From: Metaphire vulgaris
Lineage: Eukaryota > Annelida > Clitellata > Crassiclitellata > Megascolecidae
Assembly: GCA_018105865.1 (NCBI GenBank)
Contig: CM030851.1
Span: 2,944,968 to 3,008,967, forward strand
Length of the DNA: 64,000 nucleotides
Direction of reading: 5' to 3'
Made by a program: the position numbers and the translations under genes. Below the pieces are notes generated by a model. It made no database searches, had not been told where the DNA came from, and saw only the letters and a list, made by a program, of their open reading frames with translations. How positions within the stretch are numbered: the stretch's first letter is position 1; every line of letters begins with the position of its first letter. Of this stretch, positions 1-12,236 are shown piece by piece.

Positions 1-53
1 ATATCTGTCCATTTTACATTGAGTTACAGTTAAATACACGGTTAAGGGGTTAA
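1..53. mobile_element. piggyBac-like MITE, right part, cut by window start
   Basis: The last 49 bases of a short element that occurs complete at 22933-23004 and 42373-42443. It ends in GTTAAGGGG followed by TTAA (50-53). Complete copies begin CCCCTTAAC after TTAA, so termini plus TTAA target duplication fit the piggyBac superfamily. Family assignment is inferred from ends only. Confidence 0.6.
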
Positions 54-158
54 TAGGATAATAAACGTCTTTTACGGGAAACTGAAGCACTCAAAGAGTT
101 AACACTAAGACTGATCAGTGTATAAAATTTATGCAGAATACTGGTAGTGGGCTTTACA

Positions 159-350
159 CAGTGGCGGCTCCACATTGGTGATCAAGGGGGGGGGGGCGTG
201 CCCCCTATTGAATGTCTGGCTTCCCTTGGGGCCCCCTGTTGGGACCCTATACTTACTAATACATACTGTGGGGAAAAACAAAACGGTTGGTCCCCAGGCT
301 TAGAAGTTGCCAACCCAACGCCCCCTTGCAAAATCCTGGAGCCGCCGCTG
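159..350. mobile_element. hAT-type MITE (GGCGGCTCC family), degraded
   Basis: Starts CAGTGGCGGCTCCA and ends TGGAGCCGCCGCTG. The interior matches the copies at 29097, 37058, 54845 and 55061. No convincing target duplication remains; another copy of the family lies immediately to the right. Confidence 0.7.
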
Positions 351-383
351 GCGTGGGAAGAACCGAGCCCTGTACCTTCCCCA

Positions 384-803
384 CAGTGGCGGCTCCAGGA
401 TTTGGCTAGTGGGGGGGGGGGCCGTTGGGGTGGCAACTTCTAATCATGGGGGCCAACCATTTGTTGTTAGGTATGTAGTATTTAAATACAGTAGCGTCAT
501 TCACACTTTTCTTGAAGGCGAGAAAATTTTTTTGCCAAATTTTAGGCAAATTTTATGTAATTTGGGCAAATTTTAGGCATTTTTTTGCAAATTTTTGGAA
601 ATTTTTGGCAATTTTGTTTGCAATTTTGGCAATTTTTGGGCCAATTTTGGCAAATTTGCAATTTTTTTATATTTTTGGTAAATTTTTATATATAGTATAT
701 ATATAGTATATATATAGTATAGAGTCTCAACAGGGGGCTACTGGGGGGCCAGTATCTCAGTAGGGGGCACGGGCTCCCTGGCCCCCCGGTGGAGCCGCCA
801 CTG
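384..803. mobile_element. hAT-type MITE (GGCGGCTCC family), long variant
   Basis: Inverted ends CAGTGGCGGCTCCA / GGAGCCGCCACTG, flanked by CTTCCCCA and TTTCCCCA (7 of 8 bases). The interior carries a run of degenerate TTTTGGCAAATTT repeats (about 530-690) absent from the shorter copies. Confidence 0.75.
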
Positions 804-1062
804 TTTCCCCATTCCCTATGGTAGCATCTCAAAAATGGGGAACTTGAGTCTAGAGACCTAATAGAAGTTTACGCCTATGTTTGAAATGAAAACGAACAGA
901 GGCTCCATTTAAGAGTTCATGGTTGAGTTTGATTGTGAACAGTTTCAAGATCAAGAAAATCGAATGGATATAGGAGGAACATGTCTGATATTCGGCGCAA
1001 ACTGTGATCCGCAATTTAGCTCAATGAATGTGTTGAAGAACAAGAGAAGGAATCAATTAGAG
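804..1062. other. no gene recognised
   Basis: AT-rich sequence without a supported gene or repeat. Confidence 0.4.
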
Positions 1063-2020
1063 CAGAGTTTTCCGAACAATTTGGAACTGCAGCCCATTTT
1101 AACGGGTTTTGTAACGTGTCGCGACCCTTATAATAGCATGTAATATAAAAAAAATGCATTAGGCCATCTGGCGAACGTTGGCTGAAAGGAATCTTCTGAG
1201 TTTTGAATAAATGGCAAAACAAAAGCTCTTATTCAATTTGAATGAAAATATGACCAATATATTAGACATAATTATTCATATTTTTGTCAAATAAGACGAA
1301 ATGAGATAAATAGATAGGCCTATTGAAATTTCTTGAAAATTATCTTTTTAACATTTTGCAAGGAACATACCTTTGTTACGCGTCTTAAAAATCCTATGAG
1401 TATGGCAAAATCGCTTAACCGCTTGGTAATGGTCGAGCCAATCAATCTCGTTCAGAGAAACTCGATTGCTATTGGAGTTTCAGTGCAAAATGGTCGGAAC
1501 GTGCTTTGCTTGCGTTATTGTGAAATAAGATTAAATTTTAAGAAGTACTATAAACCAGGGCTACCCAAACTTTTGGAAATGTGTGGCTCACGCAGGGTTT
1601 AATCTAGGCCGTTTCCGGAGGAAAATTGCCCTTTCCCCCTTCTCCAGAAATTTCAAATTCACCCGAAAATTTTGGCATACTACATCAACTAACAGCAGCC
1701 CTCTAGCAGAATCCCCCCCTGCTTTGTCAGTTTCTTCCGGAGTCCAGGAGTCTAGATTAAACACTGGACTCACGTGGTCCTGCAAACTTATTGCGGACTA
1801 AAATTGCGTAAAAGTTTCATAAAACACTAATCATTTTAATACAAACTGTGTATGGAGGATTGTATGCATACAAATTTCTTAAGACTGAGCCCTGCGACCC
1901 ACTTTTGGCGAACATTGAATTAGAAAAATACCATCTAGACATGATGGTGCGCATTAAAAGTCATCTTCTCGGAATAAGCGTAACTGACCTGGATCGAATG
2001 GGGACATATATTAAGGATCG
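1063..2020. repeat. tandem A-B composite repeat (CAGTGTTTCCCA family), locus 1
   Basis: Unit A begins CAGAGTTTTCCGAAC near 1063, runs through GTCGCGACCC and a long AT-rich body to about 1550. Unit B begins CAGGGCTACCCAAAC at about 1557, is interrupted by the MITE at 1593-1766 and resumes in TCCTGCAAACTTATTG. The same A-then-B order recurs at 29489-30673 and 32247-33749. The right edge is approximate. Confidence 0.6.
1593..1766. mobile_element. hAT-type MITE (TTTAATCTAG family)
   Basis: Ends CAGGGTTTAATCTAG / CTAGATTAAACACTG, flanked by GGCTCACG and GACTCACG (7 of 8). Other copies: 32920, 36623, 37997. It splits repeat unit B. Confidence 0.8.
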
Positions 2021-3016
2021 AAGAGAAACTCTAAATGCATGAAAATCATAACCCCTTTGCAGATTTGTAATGCTTCATTTGTGATGCTTGAATTTTTAAA
2101 CTAACGAGTGCCTTATATGGTTAAACCGCCATGTGTAATCATAATTATTCGTAAACTACTATTAGGCCTCTAGACTCGAGTCCCACTTTTTGAAAGGCTA
2201 CCATAGGAATGGAGAAGGTATAGGGTTTGCGCCCCCGCCATTTTTTCATCCAAGTTAACGCCAGTACACGTGTTTATATTCTAAACTGTTGGGAAAGTTG
2301 TAAAAAGTGGATCATTGACCGATAACAGTGTTCTGAGACGTATTAACTTGTTAGCAAATAAGCAATGTTGATTACGGACAAATTCTGGGCGCGCACAGAA
2401 GTTGACTTTCCACGTAAAATTTTGCACACAAGAAATTTCATGCGCACACTGACTACAAAAATTTAAAGGGGACATTGCTGGGTAGGCTATAACGTACCCC
2501 AATGCAAGGTCCCGTGTGGCGCTACACTACCGTATTGGATGATACTGGATAAAACGTACCTCGGATATCACTTGCTAAATTTTACACACTCGCTAAAAAC
2601 GTTAAAACGGAAGTTCTACTTTATACAAAGATTCTGGACACACAGTAAATTATTCATTTCAGAAACAAGGATTTGGCATCGCTCTCTCGTAGAATCTCTA
2701 GAACTAAGCATAGTGTCTTTTGAAAATAACTCTACAGGTTAGAACCTTCAGTGATGTAAACGAATAGAAGAAGAAGAAGAAAAAGACTCAGGGATCCAAG
2801 CATCAATCGACGATCCATGCTTCAATCGTTGGCTGAACAAATCGCTGTAAGAAGAATCGAAGTCACGAATTCTTTACGCTTCTTCTTGGTTCTTTCCTCG
2901 GCTTTTTATAGCCATGAAAATCTGATAATGGCGGATCATTGTAAATGTGTTGCTTTAATTTTATGGTATTTTGTCTGACGGCATCTTCTAAATGATTATA
3001 CGCAAGCATTAGGATC
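2021..3016. other. no gene recognised
   Basis: Single-copy AT-rich DNA in this window. Only short open frames with no family resemblance on either strand. Confidence 0.4.
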
Positions 3017-3505
3017 TAGTGGCGTAGCCATGGGCTGGGGTTAAACCCTCCTTGGCTGGCCGACCTACACATTTTTACTGCGTGTTATTATTCTGTGGGT
3101 GAAGGGTCGCCAAAATCGGGTCTAATGTAGCGAAAAATAAATAAAAATAAGCAAACATTTAATATTGTCGTACAGGGGTTGTCCTCGGACTCACATAGCT
3201 ATATCATAACAACTTAACCAAGCAGACTAATAGGTGATGACCAGGGGTGTTACGACGGGGGTATATCGGTATATACACCTCCCCCAATCTGAGTGCCTTA
3301 ATATTTTCAATGTTTCTTTTAAGATTTTCAAAGTTTAGTTTTAAGATTTATACCCCCACCCCACCCAATCACATTATACCCTCTCTCCCAAATCAAATCC
3401 TGGCTACGCCCCCGGGTGATGACTTTTTTCTTGCTCGTCAGGATTTTCAAAGTAGGGAATCGTTGCTCTCAACTCCCCCTTCGGAAAATCCTGGCTACGC
3501 CACTG
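3017..3505. mobile_element. hAT-type MITE (GGCGTAGCC family) with a nested MITE
   Basis: Begins TAGTGGCGTAGCCA and ends TGGCTACGCCACTG, flanked by TTAGGATC / TTAGGTTC (7 of 8). A second element (3242-3415) sits inside. Just after the insertion site the host element shows the recurring module (GATGACTTTTTTCTTGCTCG). Confidence 0.8.
3242..3415. mobile_element. hAT-type MITE (GGGGCGTAGCG family), nested
   Basis: 174 bp, starts CAGGGGTGTTACGACGGGGG and ends CTGGCTACGCCCCCGG. Exact 8-bp target duplication GTGATGAC on both sides. Confidence 0.85.
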
Positions 3506-4278
3506 TTAGGTTCTAAAAGAGACTTAATGCTACAGATGGGAAAATTGCGTTATCATAATTTACGTCGGAGGCAAATTGGTGAAATTCAACGCAACGTCGC
3601 TCTTAGATTAAATGCAAATACTTTCGATGTTTTCGCCTAATTACCAAGTCTTTTTCATCGGCGGCTGAACCAAATATCCATAATATTATTAACGGAATTG
3701 TACTTATGTTATCGTCGACAATTCTCTTGTTTTAAATTTCTAATGATTAGTTATTCTCACAAGCGAAACACTGAGAATGATTTTCACAAATTTTGCATTT
3801 AAGTTCAACCACGCGGCCTCGTATTAATTAAAACGCCTCGCAACATCATTTGACTCCAAGTCGAGTTCAATCAATCACTCGATCGAGAAACTTCTATGGC
3901 GCCACTTTCATAATGCCCAGGGCATCAGCCGAAGGCGCACCAAATCCGGTCCGAACAAGAGCCAAGGTCAAGCCAGAAATTCAGTCCGATCTATGGGGGT
4001 GGGGTGGGGTGGGGGTGGGGTGGGGGTGGGGAGCAGTCTTAAAACGTTAACCATGCGCCGAATAGAATCGATTACAACCAACGAAGACGTTTACTCAATC
4101 GGTTTCTGAGAAAATATTGTTACGTTCTCTTCTTCGAATTAATAAATTTAATTAAAATGTACAGTATGTTCAGTTGTTCAGTGCTCTGGACATTCCCCGT
4201 AGATCGCATCGTGGACAATTACTCTTCTCTTCCTGTTCTTGCTGTCTTTTCTAGTCATTCCAGTCCACTGACTGATGT
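3506..4278. other. no gene recognised; short G-rich tract
   Basis: Mostly AT-rich single-copy sequence. A run of GGGGTGGGGT-type repeats at about 3992-4031 could form G-quadruplex DNA. No gene supported. Confidence 0.4.
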
Positions 4279-4440
4279 CAGGGGCCGTCCATAAAGTACG
4301 TCACGCTATTTTTGGCCAGTGTTATCTTCCATTTCCCTGTCACAAATCTCGAACCCCCTACAAGTAGGACCCTACGTCACAAATCTCCCATCCCCTTAAC
4401 GCGTCGTCCATAAATTACGTCACGTAGGTTTTCTATTTAA
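4279..4440. mobile_element. partial GGGCCGTCCATAAA inverted-repeat element
   Basis: Contains GGGGCCGTCCATAAAGTACG and, about 130 bp later, GTCGTCCATAAATTACGTCA in the same orientation. Related termini bound the elements at 18142-18434 and 38988-39371. A degenerate internal module (GATGACCGTTTTATTGCTTG) lies downstream at 4575. Confidence 0.45.
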
Positions 4441-4816
4441 TATATTCGAGTGCTCGTTCAATTTTCGGCAGCAAAACAGACAGGAATGTTTTTACACACC
4501 CCTCACCTCACCCCTCACCCCAAACAACCCTCCAAATTTGAGACCGACACCCTCCAACCCCAATCTTAGCCTGGGATGACCGTTTTATTGCTTGTCAGAC
4601 TTCTTCGGCATGGATGGACCCCCAAAATATACCGACAATATACCCACACCCAAATTTATAATCCTAGAAATAACCCTGAAAACAGACATTCAAGCTCCGA
4701 ATATGATAACGAGTATAATTGAGACCTAGAATGTTATTTTGTATCTCAGGCAAAAAGTGTCAATGAGCAATTAAAAACGTCTTTACTATACCTCCTGTGT
4801 GTGGGGGCATAAGCCT

Positions 4817-4981
4817 ATAGGAGTATCTAGAACAACCTCTATGGTCACTGATCTATGCCCACCAGCAAGAAATCTGTTTCTGCCATTGGCGTCTATTAAT
4901 AGGCAACAATGGTTTCTATGGTTTCTGCCCACCAGTGGGCGGAGCAACCGGACTTTGTTGGTAAGCACTGGATACCCCTAT
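4817..4981. mobile_element. MITE with ATAGGGGTATCCAG termini
   Basis: Inverted ends ATAGGAGTATCTAG / CTGGATACCCCTAT. Flanking TA dinucleotides are possible. A second copy in the opposite orientation is at 31005-31155. The interior contains inverted copies of CCCACCAG, so it should fold. Superfamily not assigned. Confidence 0.6.
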
Positions 4982-5148
4982 TCGTTTTATTTATACTGAA
5001 AGTGTGACTTACGCTGGTTCTTAGCAGGGCGCGATTTGTAGGGGGAAGGTGGAAATATTCATCCACAAAGTCAATGTTCTTGTCAGTTTGCACAAACCCA
5101 ACGACGGGCCCTATCCTAAATATCGGGAGGGGGAGGCTGCGCCCCATT

Positions 5149-5533
5149 CAGGGGCGTAGCGACAGGGGGTATATAAGGGTTATATAAGGACATCGATGCT
5201 GGAGTGGATGTTCGACACTACGGAAAAAAACAAGTATTCAGCCCTGAAGATAAAAGCTCAAAATAGAGAGGAGTGGCGACGCTGGAGTATGGAACCTGTC
5301 TTTGGACAGAGCACCTGAAGAAGAAGAAGAAGAAGAAAAAGAAGAAGAAGAAGAAGAAGAAGAAGAAGAAGAAGAAGAAGAAGAAGAAGAAGAATATACC
5401 CCACTCCAAAATCAGGTTATCTTAAAGTTTTTTATGTGTTTTTTAAGATTTTCAAAGTTTTTAAAAGATTTATACCCCACCCCACCCGACATCGCATTAT
5501 ACCCACAAAATCAAATTCCTGGCTACGCCCCTG
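5149..5533. mobile_element. hAT-type MITE (GGGGCGTAGCG family) carrying (GAA)n
   Basis: Ends CAGGGGCGTAGCGACAGGGG / TGGCTACGCCCCTG, flanked by GCCCCATT and GCCTCATT (7 of 8). Its interior is expanded by a GAA microsatellite at 5317-5395, which gives a spurious poly-Glu / poly-Phe open frame. Confidence 0.8.
5317..5395. repeat. (GAA)n microsatellite
   Basis: Nearly pure GAA repeat with one GAAAAA interruption, inside the MITE at 5149-5533. Confidence 0.95.
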
Positions 5534-5844
5534 GCCTCATTGTATGCAGAACCAGGTTATTAAACAAGTCACTTGAATTCAGTGATCGAACCACGCAAAT
5601 CTTTTGGGTCGAACTACCCGCACCCCGAAACTCAAAGGATCGTGACCCCAATTGTTCATCCCATGGGGGTCGCCCTCGACCAGTTAAGTAGGAAGGAATT
5701 AAATCCCAAATCCCCTAAAATATCGATCGTTGCTTTTGTAACAGCACAGTAGTTAGCAAGCAAATTTCTCAATATTATAAGTGCAAAGATTTATTTAAAC
5801 AGAACTATTGGAACAATATGCCCTGCTGACATGTCGTTAATGAA

Positions 5845-6044
5845 CAGACCCACCGAGAGAGGTGGGGGGGGCAAATGCACAGGGGTCCGGCGACCTGTAG
5901 GGGGCCCGGACCGGTCATGCATTCATGTATTAACATCCTGAAAAAGACTGGCAAGCGAAAAAGATCGTCATCAGTTTATCACACTTCTTTGGGGCCCGTG
6001 ACAGCCCTTCTGTACAGGGGCCCGGAATTTCTCTCGGCGGGCTG
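5845..6044. mobile_element. hAT-type MITE (CGGCGGGCCTG family)
   Basis: Starts CAGACCCACCGAGAG, ends CTCTCGGCGGGCTG. Exact 8-bp duplication TTAATGAA. Contains one reverse-strand copy of the recurring module at 5949-5972. Other copies: 6670 and 47529. Confidence 0.85.
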
Positions 6045-6221
6045 TTAATGAACATATGAACTGAATAAATGAAGCAATTAATTAAGATTATATTTGACAG
6101 TACAATAATATAATTAATTAATCTAAAAGTAGCACAAAGAATAGCACAAAGCAAAATTTTTGGACACAAATGAAAAACCAACCTATAACATTAGGACCTG
6201 CATTATGCTTTATTAGGTAGG

Positions 6222-6600
6222 GGCCGTCCATATAGTACGCACGCACCGAGGGGGGTTTGAGATTTAGGCGATTTTGCGTACGGAAGCGTACGGGAGGGAG
6301 GGGGTCACGACTGAATTTGTACGTACGCACAAATTTCGAATTTATAAATAGATAGAAGGCTGGTATATTCACACAAACATTTTATTTGAACAAAATTACT
6401 TTCTCACTGTTAAACAAAGGGTCCCAACTATTGTTCTCACGGTTATTTAAATATTAAAAACCTTTAATTTAATAGTAAACAAACGCTGTTTGGCTATGAC
6501 TAAAAATTAATTTTCACCATGCGGGGGTGGGGTGGTTGCTAATTTGTACGTACGCATAGTGAGGTAACCAAAATGTACGACGGTGTGCAACAGAGGGAGG
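6222..6600. mobile_element. degraded GGGCCGTCCATA element
   Basis: Opens GGGGCCGTCCATATAGTACG. TACGTACGCA-type words recur at about 6320 and 6545, suggesting internal repeats. The right terminus is not recognisable, so limits are approximate. Confidence 0.4.
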
Positions 6601-6669
6601 GGGAATGAGAATATGTATTGACTCTTAAATGTTTTCTGGTAATTTTATTCTAAAACCGAGTCGCAAAAG

Positions 6670-6962
6670 CAGGCCTGTGGAGAGGGGGTGCAGCCGGAAC
6701 ATTATTCCGGGGTCCATGGAGCTCAAAGGGACCCGGGTCCGGTGATTTAATGCCATAAAAAGACTGACAAGAAAAGAAAAGGTGAAAGTCATCAACAGTT
6801 TCACACTTGAACTTGTATGTACTAGTAACTAGGACCCTGGAATTCTGCTTTGAAAAAGACCGACAAGCAAAAAAAGGTCATCAACTTTTTCACATACTTG
6901 TCAGGTTAGGGGCCCGTGACTATTTTCTGCACCGGGGCCCGGAAATTCTCTCGGCGGCCCTG
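6670..6962. mobile_element. hAT-type MITE (CGGCGGGCCTG family)
   Basis: Starts CAGGCCTGTGGAGAG and ends CTCTCGGCGGCCCTG, with exact 8-bp duplication CGCAAAAG. Two reverse-strand modules lie inside, a degenerate one near 6765 and a clear one at 6861-6883. Confidence 0.85.
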
Positions 6963-7585
6963 CGCAAAAGCAGTTACAGTTAAAATATCTCGCCATTTTT
7001 ACTTCCACATTAGCTAAAGTGGATCCTATGCAAGTCGTTCTATTATAGTCAGTGACGTACAGGGCTATAAATAAAATGAGGCCCCGGATATTGTTTTCTT
7101 TGGGGACCCATTGGTCACAAATGCAGCGATACATTTTATTAGACACGCTAATATATTATGCTAAGTTACTAAAACAATAATATAAATGTTTCGAGGCCGA
7201 TAAAGCTTATTTACCCTAATGGGGACCTTGAAAAATTTCCATGTCATTATGTGGACAATACGTCTCTGGCTATATAGCTATAGAACATTTCACTTCTTGT
7301 TCGTTTTGCCAAAGCACTTAGTCATTTATATGCGCTCGTATATGGCCAGCTATATAGCACTCGAGTTAACACAGTTACTTACCGTTTACTGCTTTCCGCG
7401 CAGTCGAGCACCATCTCAGCTAACGGCTGTCTGTTAATGATGGGCCGTAAATGGGCAGAAATGGCTGCGATTGTTTCTGATTTCGGTTGTTAATGCGTTT
7501 GGCCGCATCTATCCTCATTAATTTGCCCGTCGATGGAACGTTGGTCGTCCCGTCGACTCGCTCGCCCGCTATAGACGCCTCTCCG

Positions 7586-7618
<33 letters not shown>

Positions 7619-7827
7619 TATCAAATATTTAAGACGGAAAAGCGCCTGGACGCCGCTTTCCGCTAATCGACGTCGATTTAAGGTAATTGTGCTGCACGTG
7701 GCTGGACTGGACTGGACTGGACTGACTGGACAGTGGACAGACCAGAAGCGGACGGAATGACGAACAAACGGACGATGTCCACTGGCTGGTTTCGTTGTGT
7801 CGATTATTCGCTTTAAGCGATCCACGG
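6963..7827. other. no gene; GC-richer single-copy stretch, possible regulatory DNA
   Basis: No coding exon is recognised. From about 7400 to 7700 the composition is balanced, with several homeodomain-type words (TTAATGAT, TTAATGCG, CATTAATT), then a (CGC)n tract at about 7586-7610. The open frame covering it on the minus strand has no family features and includes this repeat. A distal enhancer is speculation from composition only. Confidence 0.25.
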
Positions 7828-8148
7828 CAGTGGCGGTTCCACGTGGGGGGATGAGTGGGGGATGCATCTCTCCCCCCACCGGACTTCCGGGCTTACTTTT
7901 TTTGCTTGTGAAACCTATTTTTGGGCAAAAGTCTAGTAAAACTACGCGCGGAAAAGACTGCGGATGACTTTTTTTGCTTGTCGACCTATTTTTGCGGTAA
8001 AAGTGTAATAAAAATAGGGATAAAATTCCCTTTTGTCAGCATGCATTTTTGGGTAAAGTTTATTGATTTTTTCCTTCTATTTTCATCCCCCACCAACTTC
8101 CTATGAATTCATTTCATCCCCCACCAAGAAATCCTGGAACTGCCACTG
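7828..8148. mobile_element. hAT-type MITE (GGCGGTTCC family)
   Basis: Ends CAGTGGCGGTTCCA / TGGAACTGCCACTG, flanked by ATCCACGG and ATCCACGA (7 of 8). Contains the module at 7893-7910 (partial) and 7963-7982. Confidence 0.8.
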
Positions 8149-9498
8149 ATCCACGATATATCTTATTTATATTTCTGCGGTTTTCTGTTAAATTTGCTTT
8201 GACAAAAGAAAGTTCTAGAGTCTAGACGGTTCTCCATGTTGCCGCGATGCTATTTTGTAGACTCGAGGACAGGAAGACAAGAATGAGAATACATTTAACG
8301 TATCAAAAGTTATATGACAATAATTTGAAATAAGATACTTAAACACAGCGATTCTCACGCACCACAGGTATTACTGGACCACTCTAAGCCCAGTTATTGT
8401 GATATTATCATTATATTATATTATACATTATACATTATATTACTATGTGATATTATAGTCCCACTAATATTAATAAATATTATACGCTCATCGAGTTTCC
8501 AGACACATCTAGGTAAACATTTGTGGCTATTTTCGATATTTCATGATTCAACTTTGCCCGGCAACTGCTATGTGTCTGATCGTGACATTTATTTTGTCAG
8601 CAAAATAATAATACATGAATAATATAAATTACAAAGAACTACAGTTAGTCGAGATAAAGAAATAATAATGCCTCTATATACGACAATATCCACATTTGGA
8701 CTGCTGCATTCAGGTATGGAATTCATTTTTTAAAGAAAGACAGATTTTAGAAAGAGTTCAACGCAGAGATGACTGTCCGGCCAACCATGGACCTCTATAG
8801 ATATCTGGACATCTTACTGAGGCCAACAAAATTTGACCGCTTTACCTCAGGGGACTGAGGTGTAGGGCCTACAGGTTTAGGGTGCCTGATGACTCAGAAG
8901 GCTGAGTCACTGTGTACTCCTTACTGGTCATTCTTGCTCCACTCTTTCTTAGACTGTCTGTGGATGTGAAAATACATAACAGTCTAGACATTGTGAATAT
9001 ATATTACCCGTTTATATTCTTTAAGAATACGGCATACTGCAGAGTTTCTGTGGACTTAAGCATTCATGTTTCTGTGGATTTGTCTATATTCTCAATTTGA
9101 TTCAAGCGGATTATCTCTTCAATTCGGTTTTGTGTTTGCAATTGCTTGTTTCATTTGGATTAGGCCTTAGAACAAACATAATCGCCATTAGGCCTACTCT
9201 CCATGGCACGACTCGCAGTTCTAAACTATTTGGTAGTTGCATATAGTTCTGCTGCTTATAGGACTATATATATATGTCACTCGATCTGAGAGAACAAGAT
9301 TTGCTGTATCTGCCTTCCCTTTCGACTTTGAAAACGATCACAAGGCGCCTACGTAGAAACATTTGACAACTCAACCTGTTTAAAAATTAAGGACTGACTT
9401 CTAAGCTGAATAATTGTGTGAAAGGAATGTTTAATTAATAATTTATGATATTTACATTGCAAGACGTGTGGAATATATAGTGCAGGAAAAATGCCTGG
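8149..9498. other. no gene recognised
   Basis: AT-rich DNA with short open frames only. No repeat family seen elsewhere in the window. Confidence 0.4.
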
Positions 9499-9535
9499 TC
9501 TGACTTCTGACTTCTGACTTCTGACTTCTGACTTC

Positions 9536-9600
<65 letters not shown>

Positions 9601-9680
9601 GTGATGGTGGTGATGATGGTGGTGGTGATGATGATGATGGTGATGATGACGATGATGATGACGATGATGATGATGATGAT
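9499..9680. repeat. (CTTCTGA)n then (ATG)n tandem repeats
   Basis: About five copies of a 7-bp CTTCTGA unit (9499-9537) run directly into a long ATG trinucleotide tract with scattered ATG-to-GTG and ACG variants. On the minus strand this gives a meaningless poly-His frame. Confidence 0.95.
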
Positions 9681-10307
9681 TAGAAGGTGGAGGGAGAATA
9701 TCTCGTAGATTAGATAGCCTCATCATGATTTTGATTTTTCATCTTTATGAATTCCCAGTTTTGCATTTTATGCTTGAATTTGAAAATTCAGTTCAGTTTT
9801 GTCCGACTGTAAAAATAATCGACTGAATGATCATGAAATAATAATAATTAAAAATAATTACGAAACTATACAGGCCTATATAATAGCATATTTAATCGAA
9901 ATAAATTATAATAATATTTCTCAATGAAAATTCGCGAACCTCGAGATCTCTAGAAATTTAATTAATACAGTGTGGCGCAAAAAATCCGACTGTATTAAAT
10001 GCAAACCTAAATGTGACTAGTCCGATTTTTTGCGCCATCCTGTATATAATTCGTCTAAATTCATTAAACGATTTATAAATTTGCTCAACTTCTTAGATCG
10101 ATATATTCACTCATTAGCCTTATGCGGTAGCGTCTAAAGTTACCCTCGCTGTTCTAATTCTTTCTCTCACGGAGGACAACAAATCTCCCAAAGAACAGAT
10201 AAACGTTAAATTAGAGGGTGAGTCGAACCTACCCACCCACTTTCACCCCCACACGATCGAAGTCTGAAGAAAATAAGAAACGACGAGAGAGAGAAAGAGA
10301 GAGAGAT

Positions 10308-10341
<34 letters not shown>

Positions 10342-10836
10342 CTGCTATTGTTCTGCATACATGTCTATGTTGTAACAATGAGTCGCCTTTGCCGTACCCC
10401 ACACTAGCAGAAGGCGTTCTAACGCTTGACATGAGACCTGTAGATTATACGTGGTGAGCTCCCCGCTGAGCGACCGGGCGTACCTGACCACTGACCGGTC
10501 GAGATAAATGAACCCGGGTCTGTGATCAGTCCTGGCAGACGGGTGATACATGGTCGGAACCCCCGTCGTCGGCCACTCTTTTGGGCGAAGAAGTCCATGA
10601 AAACCGCCTACTCCTAGAGGCAGATGCAGGAGCAGCATAAGGGGAAACGCAGGCCTGTGGTCGTCCAGTGTAGAAAGGGTCGTAGTCGTATAGAAAGAGA
10701 CTTCATTATTCCCCGGTCTTAAGTGAGACGTAAGATGACAGATTGACTGTGGCGTCACCTGCTAACCGACGTAAAATCTCAATCTAAATGCTCGACTTTC
10801 GTTAGAAAACCACAACTTAGCTGTGCTCTGTGAGAC
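9681..10836. other. no gene recognised; (GA)n at 10284-10341
   Basis: AT-rich to 10140, then more balanced sequence around an interrupted GA repeat. The 137-codon minus-strand frame at 10345-10758 shows no domain or signal and is not called a gene. Confidence 0.4.
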
Positions 10837-11014
10837 CAGTGGCGTAGCCAGGGGAGTTTGAAAATTAAAACCCCCAAACTCCTGCCGAAAATTTTTAAAG
10901 AGGAGTTTGTATGTTTTTTTTATTTTGGGACGCGATTTTGTGGGTGAAAACCCCCTTGGCTATAGGGTTATAGAATGTTAACGGTGTAAGAGGTGATGAC
11001 CTTTTTTGTTTGTC
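10837..11014. mobile_element. hAT-type MITE (GGCGTAGCC family), 3'-truncated
   Basis: Begins CAGTGGCGTAGCCAGGGG and reaches the internal module (GATGACCTTTTTTGTTTGTC, 10995-11014), but no right terminus follows. Confidence 0.6.
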
Positions 11015-11059
11015 TAATAGCATATAAACGTATGTGTTTGTGTTGACATGCGTGTGTAG

Positions 11060-11172
11060 CTGTGTTTGTGTGTATCTGTGTTTGTGTGTATCTGTGTTTG
11101 TGTGTATCTGTGTTTGTGTGTATCTGTGTTTGTGTGTATCTGTGTTTGTGTGTATCTGTGTTTGTGTGTATC
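11060..11172. repeat. 16-bp minisatellite, about seven units
   Basis: Near-identical CTGTGTTTGTGTGTAT units in direct tandem without spacers. Gives spurious Cys/Val-rich and His/Thr-rich frames. Confidence 0.95.
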
Positions 11173-12040
11173 ATTCTGTGTGTGTGTGCATCGGCGTCGT
11201 AGCTTTGAAAACGTGACGAAAATTCAAAGCCAATCATTGTCGATTGTCAATTTGGATGATTTTTCCCAAGAGAGGGTTTAGCATGTTTGGAAAATGTTTT
11301 GGACAGACTGTTCTCTCTAATAACGTCCAAATCTTCCAAATCGTTTGTGATATCCGACAAATGCTATTACGATTACTAACAACGATTTAATTAGCCTATA
11401 GTAGCCTAATGTTTGGTATTCTTGTCGCAATATATACAGTATAAGATGAATATTAGACTAATATCTTCATATGTAGGCCCTACTAAACTGACGCTACAGT
11501 GTGTCTAAACGACAATAGTTAAATATGCTTTCGACCACAGACTGCTGTAAATTCGAATGACATTTGAAATGGATGACTATAATTTATAAGGTTGAGCTCA
11601 AGATCACGGTAATAAACTTCGCTAAGAATTTAGAAACAGCATTATTCAATTGAAAATGATAATGGATTAAAGTGGAAAGGATGGAAAATGGGGATGGATA
11701 AAGAAGGGGAAGAGAAGAAGGCAAGAAAAACGGCAAGGAAAGATAAATAAAATGGATGAAAGGAACACAAAAGAAAGAGTAGCAACAGGAGTTGCATTTA
11801 TGCTCAATGCTCAAGATCGATCTCACCTAATGTTATTTTCTCAATTATTTCGTACAACTGAAAAGAAGTTCATAGACGAAATTCTCTCATTGCCTCTTTT
11901 CGTAATTTCTCGGCTTCTTTGTGATTTTCGCGCATGATTGCTGTATTAAACGCAATCTCAAAGCAAATTGAAGAGATTTTCTCTTATGCAAATCTTTGAA
12001 ACCACAATTTGGTCTCTGACATCTTTGATGCTCGTCAGGT
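11173..12040. other. no gene recognised
   Basis: AT-rich sequence with no supported gene or repeat family. Confidence 0.4.
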
Positions 12041-12084
<44 letters not shown>

Positions 12085-12184
12085 TTTCAGACAACCAGAC
12101 AGACAGACAGATGTTTTTCTTTCAACAACCTTCTTTCAGATGTTTTGGAGCATCGCGTGGCGTTGATTGCGGGCAAATTTAGCG

Positions 12185-12236
<52 letters not shown>

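Noticed and set aside
5302..5691. Poly-Glu protein
   Set aside because: (GAA)n expansion within a hAT-type MITE with recognisable ends and target duplication.
7490..7879. 129-codon minus-strand frame as a gene
   Set aside because: Contains an Ala run from (CGC)n and ends inside a MITE; no family resemblance.
9349..9726. Minus-strand frame with a long poly-His run
   Set aside because: It is an ATG trinucleotide microsatellite read in one frame; no domain or splice context.
10345..10758. 137-codon minus-strand frame as a gene
   Set aside because: No signal peptide, domain, exon context or composition bias; overlaps a GA repeat.
11034..11281. Regular 16-bp repeats suggestive of a CRISPR array
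   Set aside because: Units abut without spacers and this is eukaryotic DNA; it is a minisatellite.
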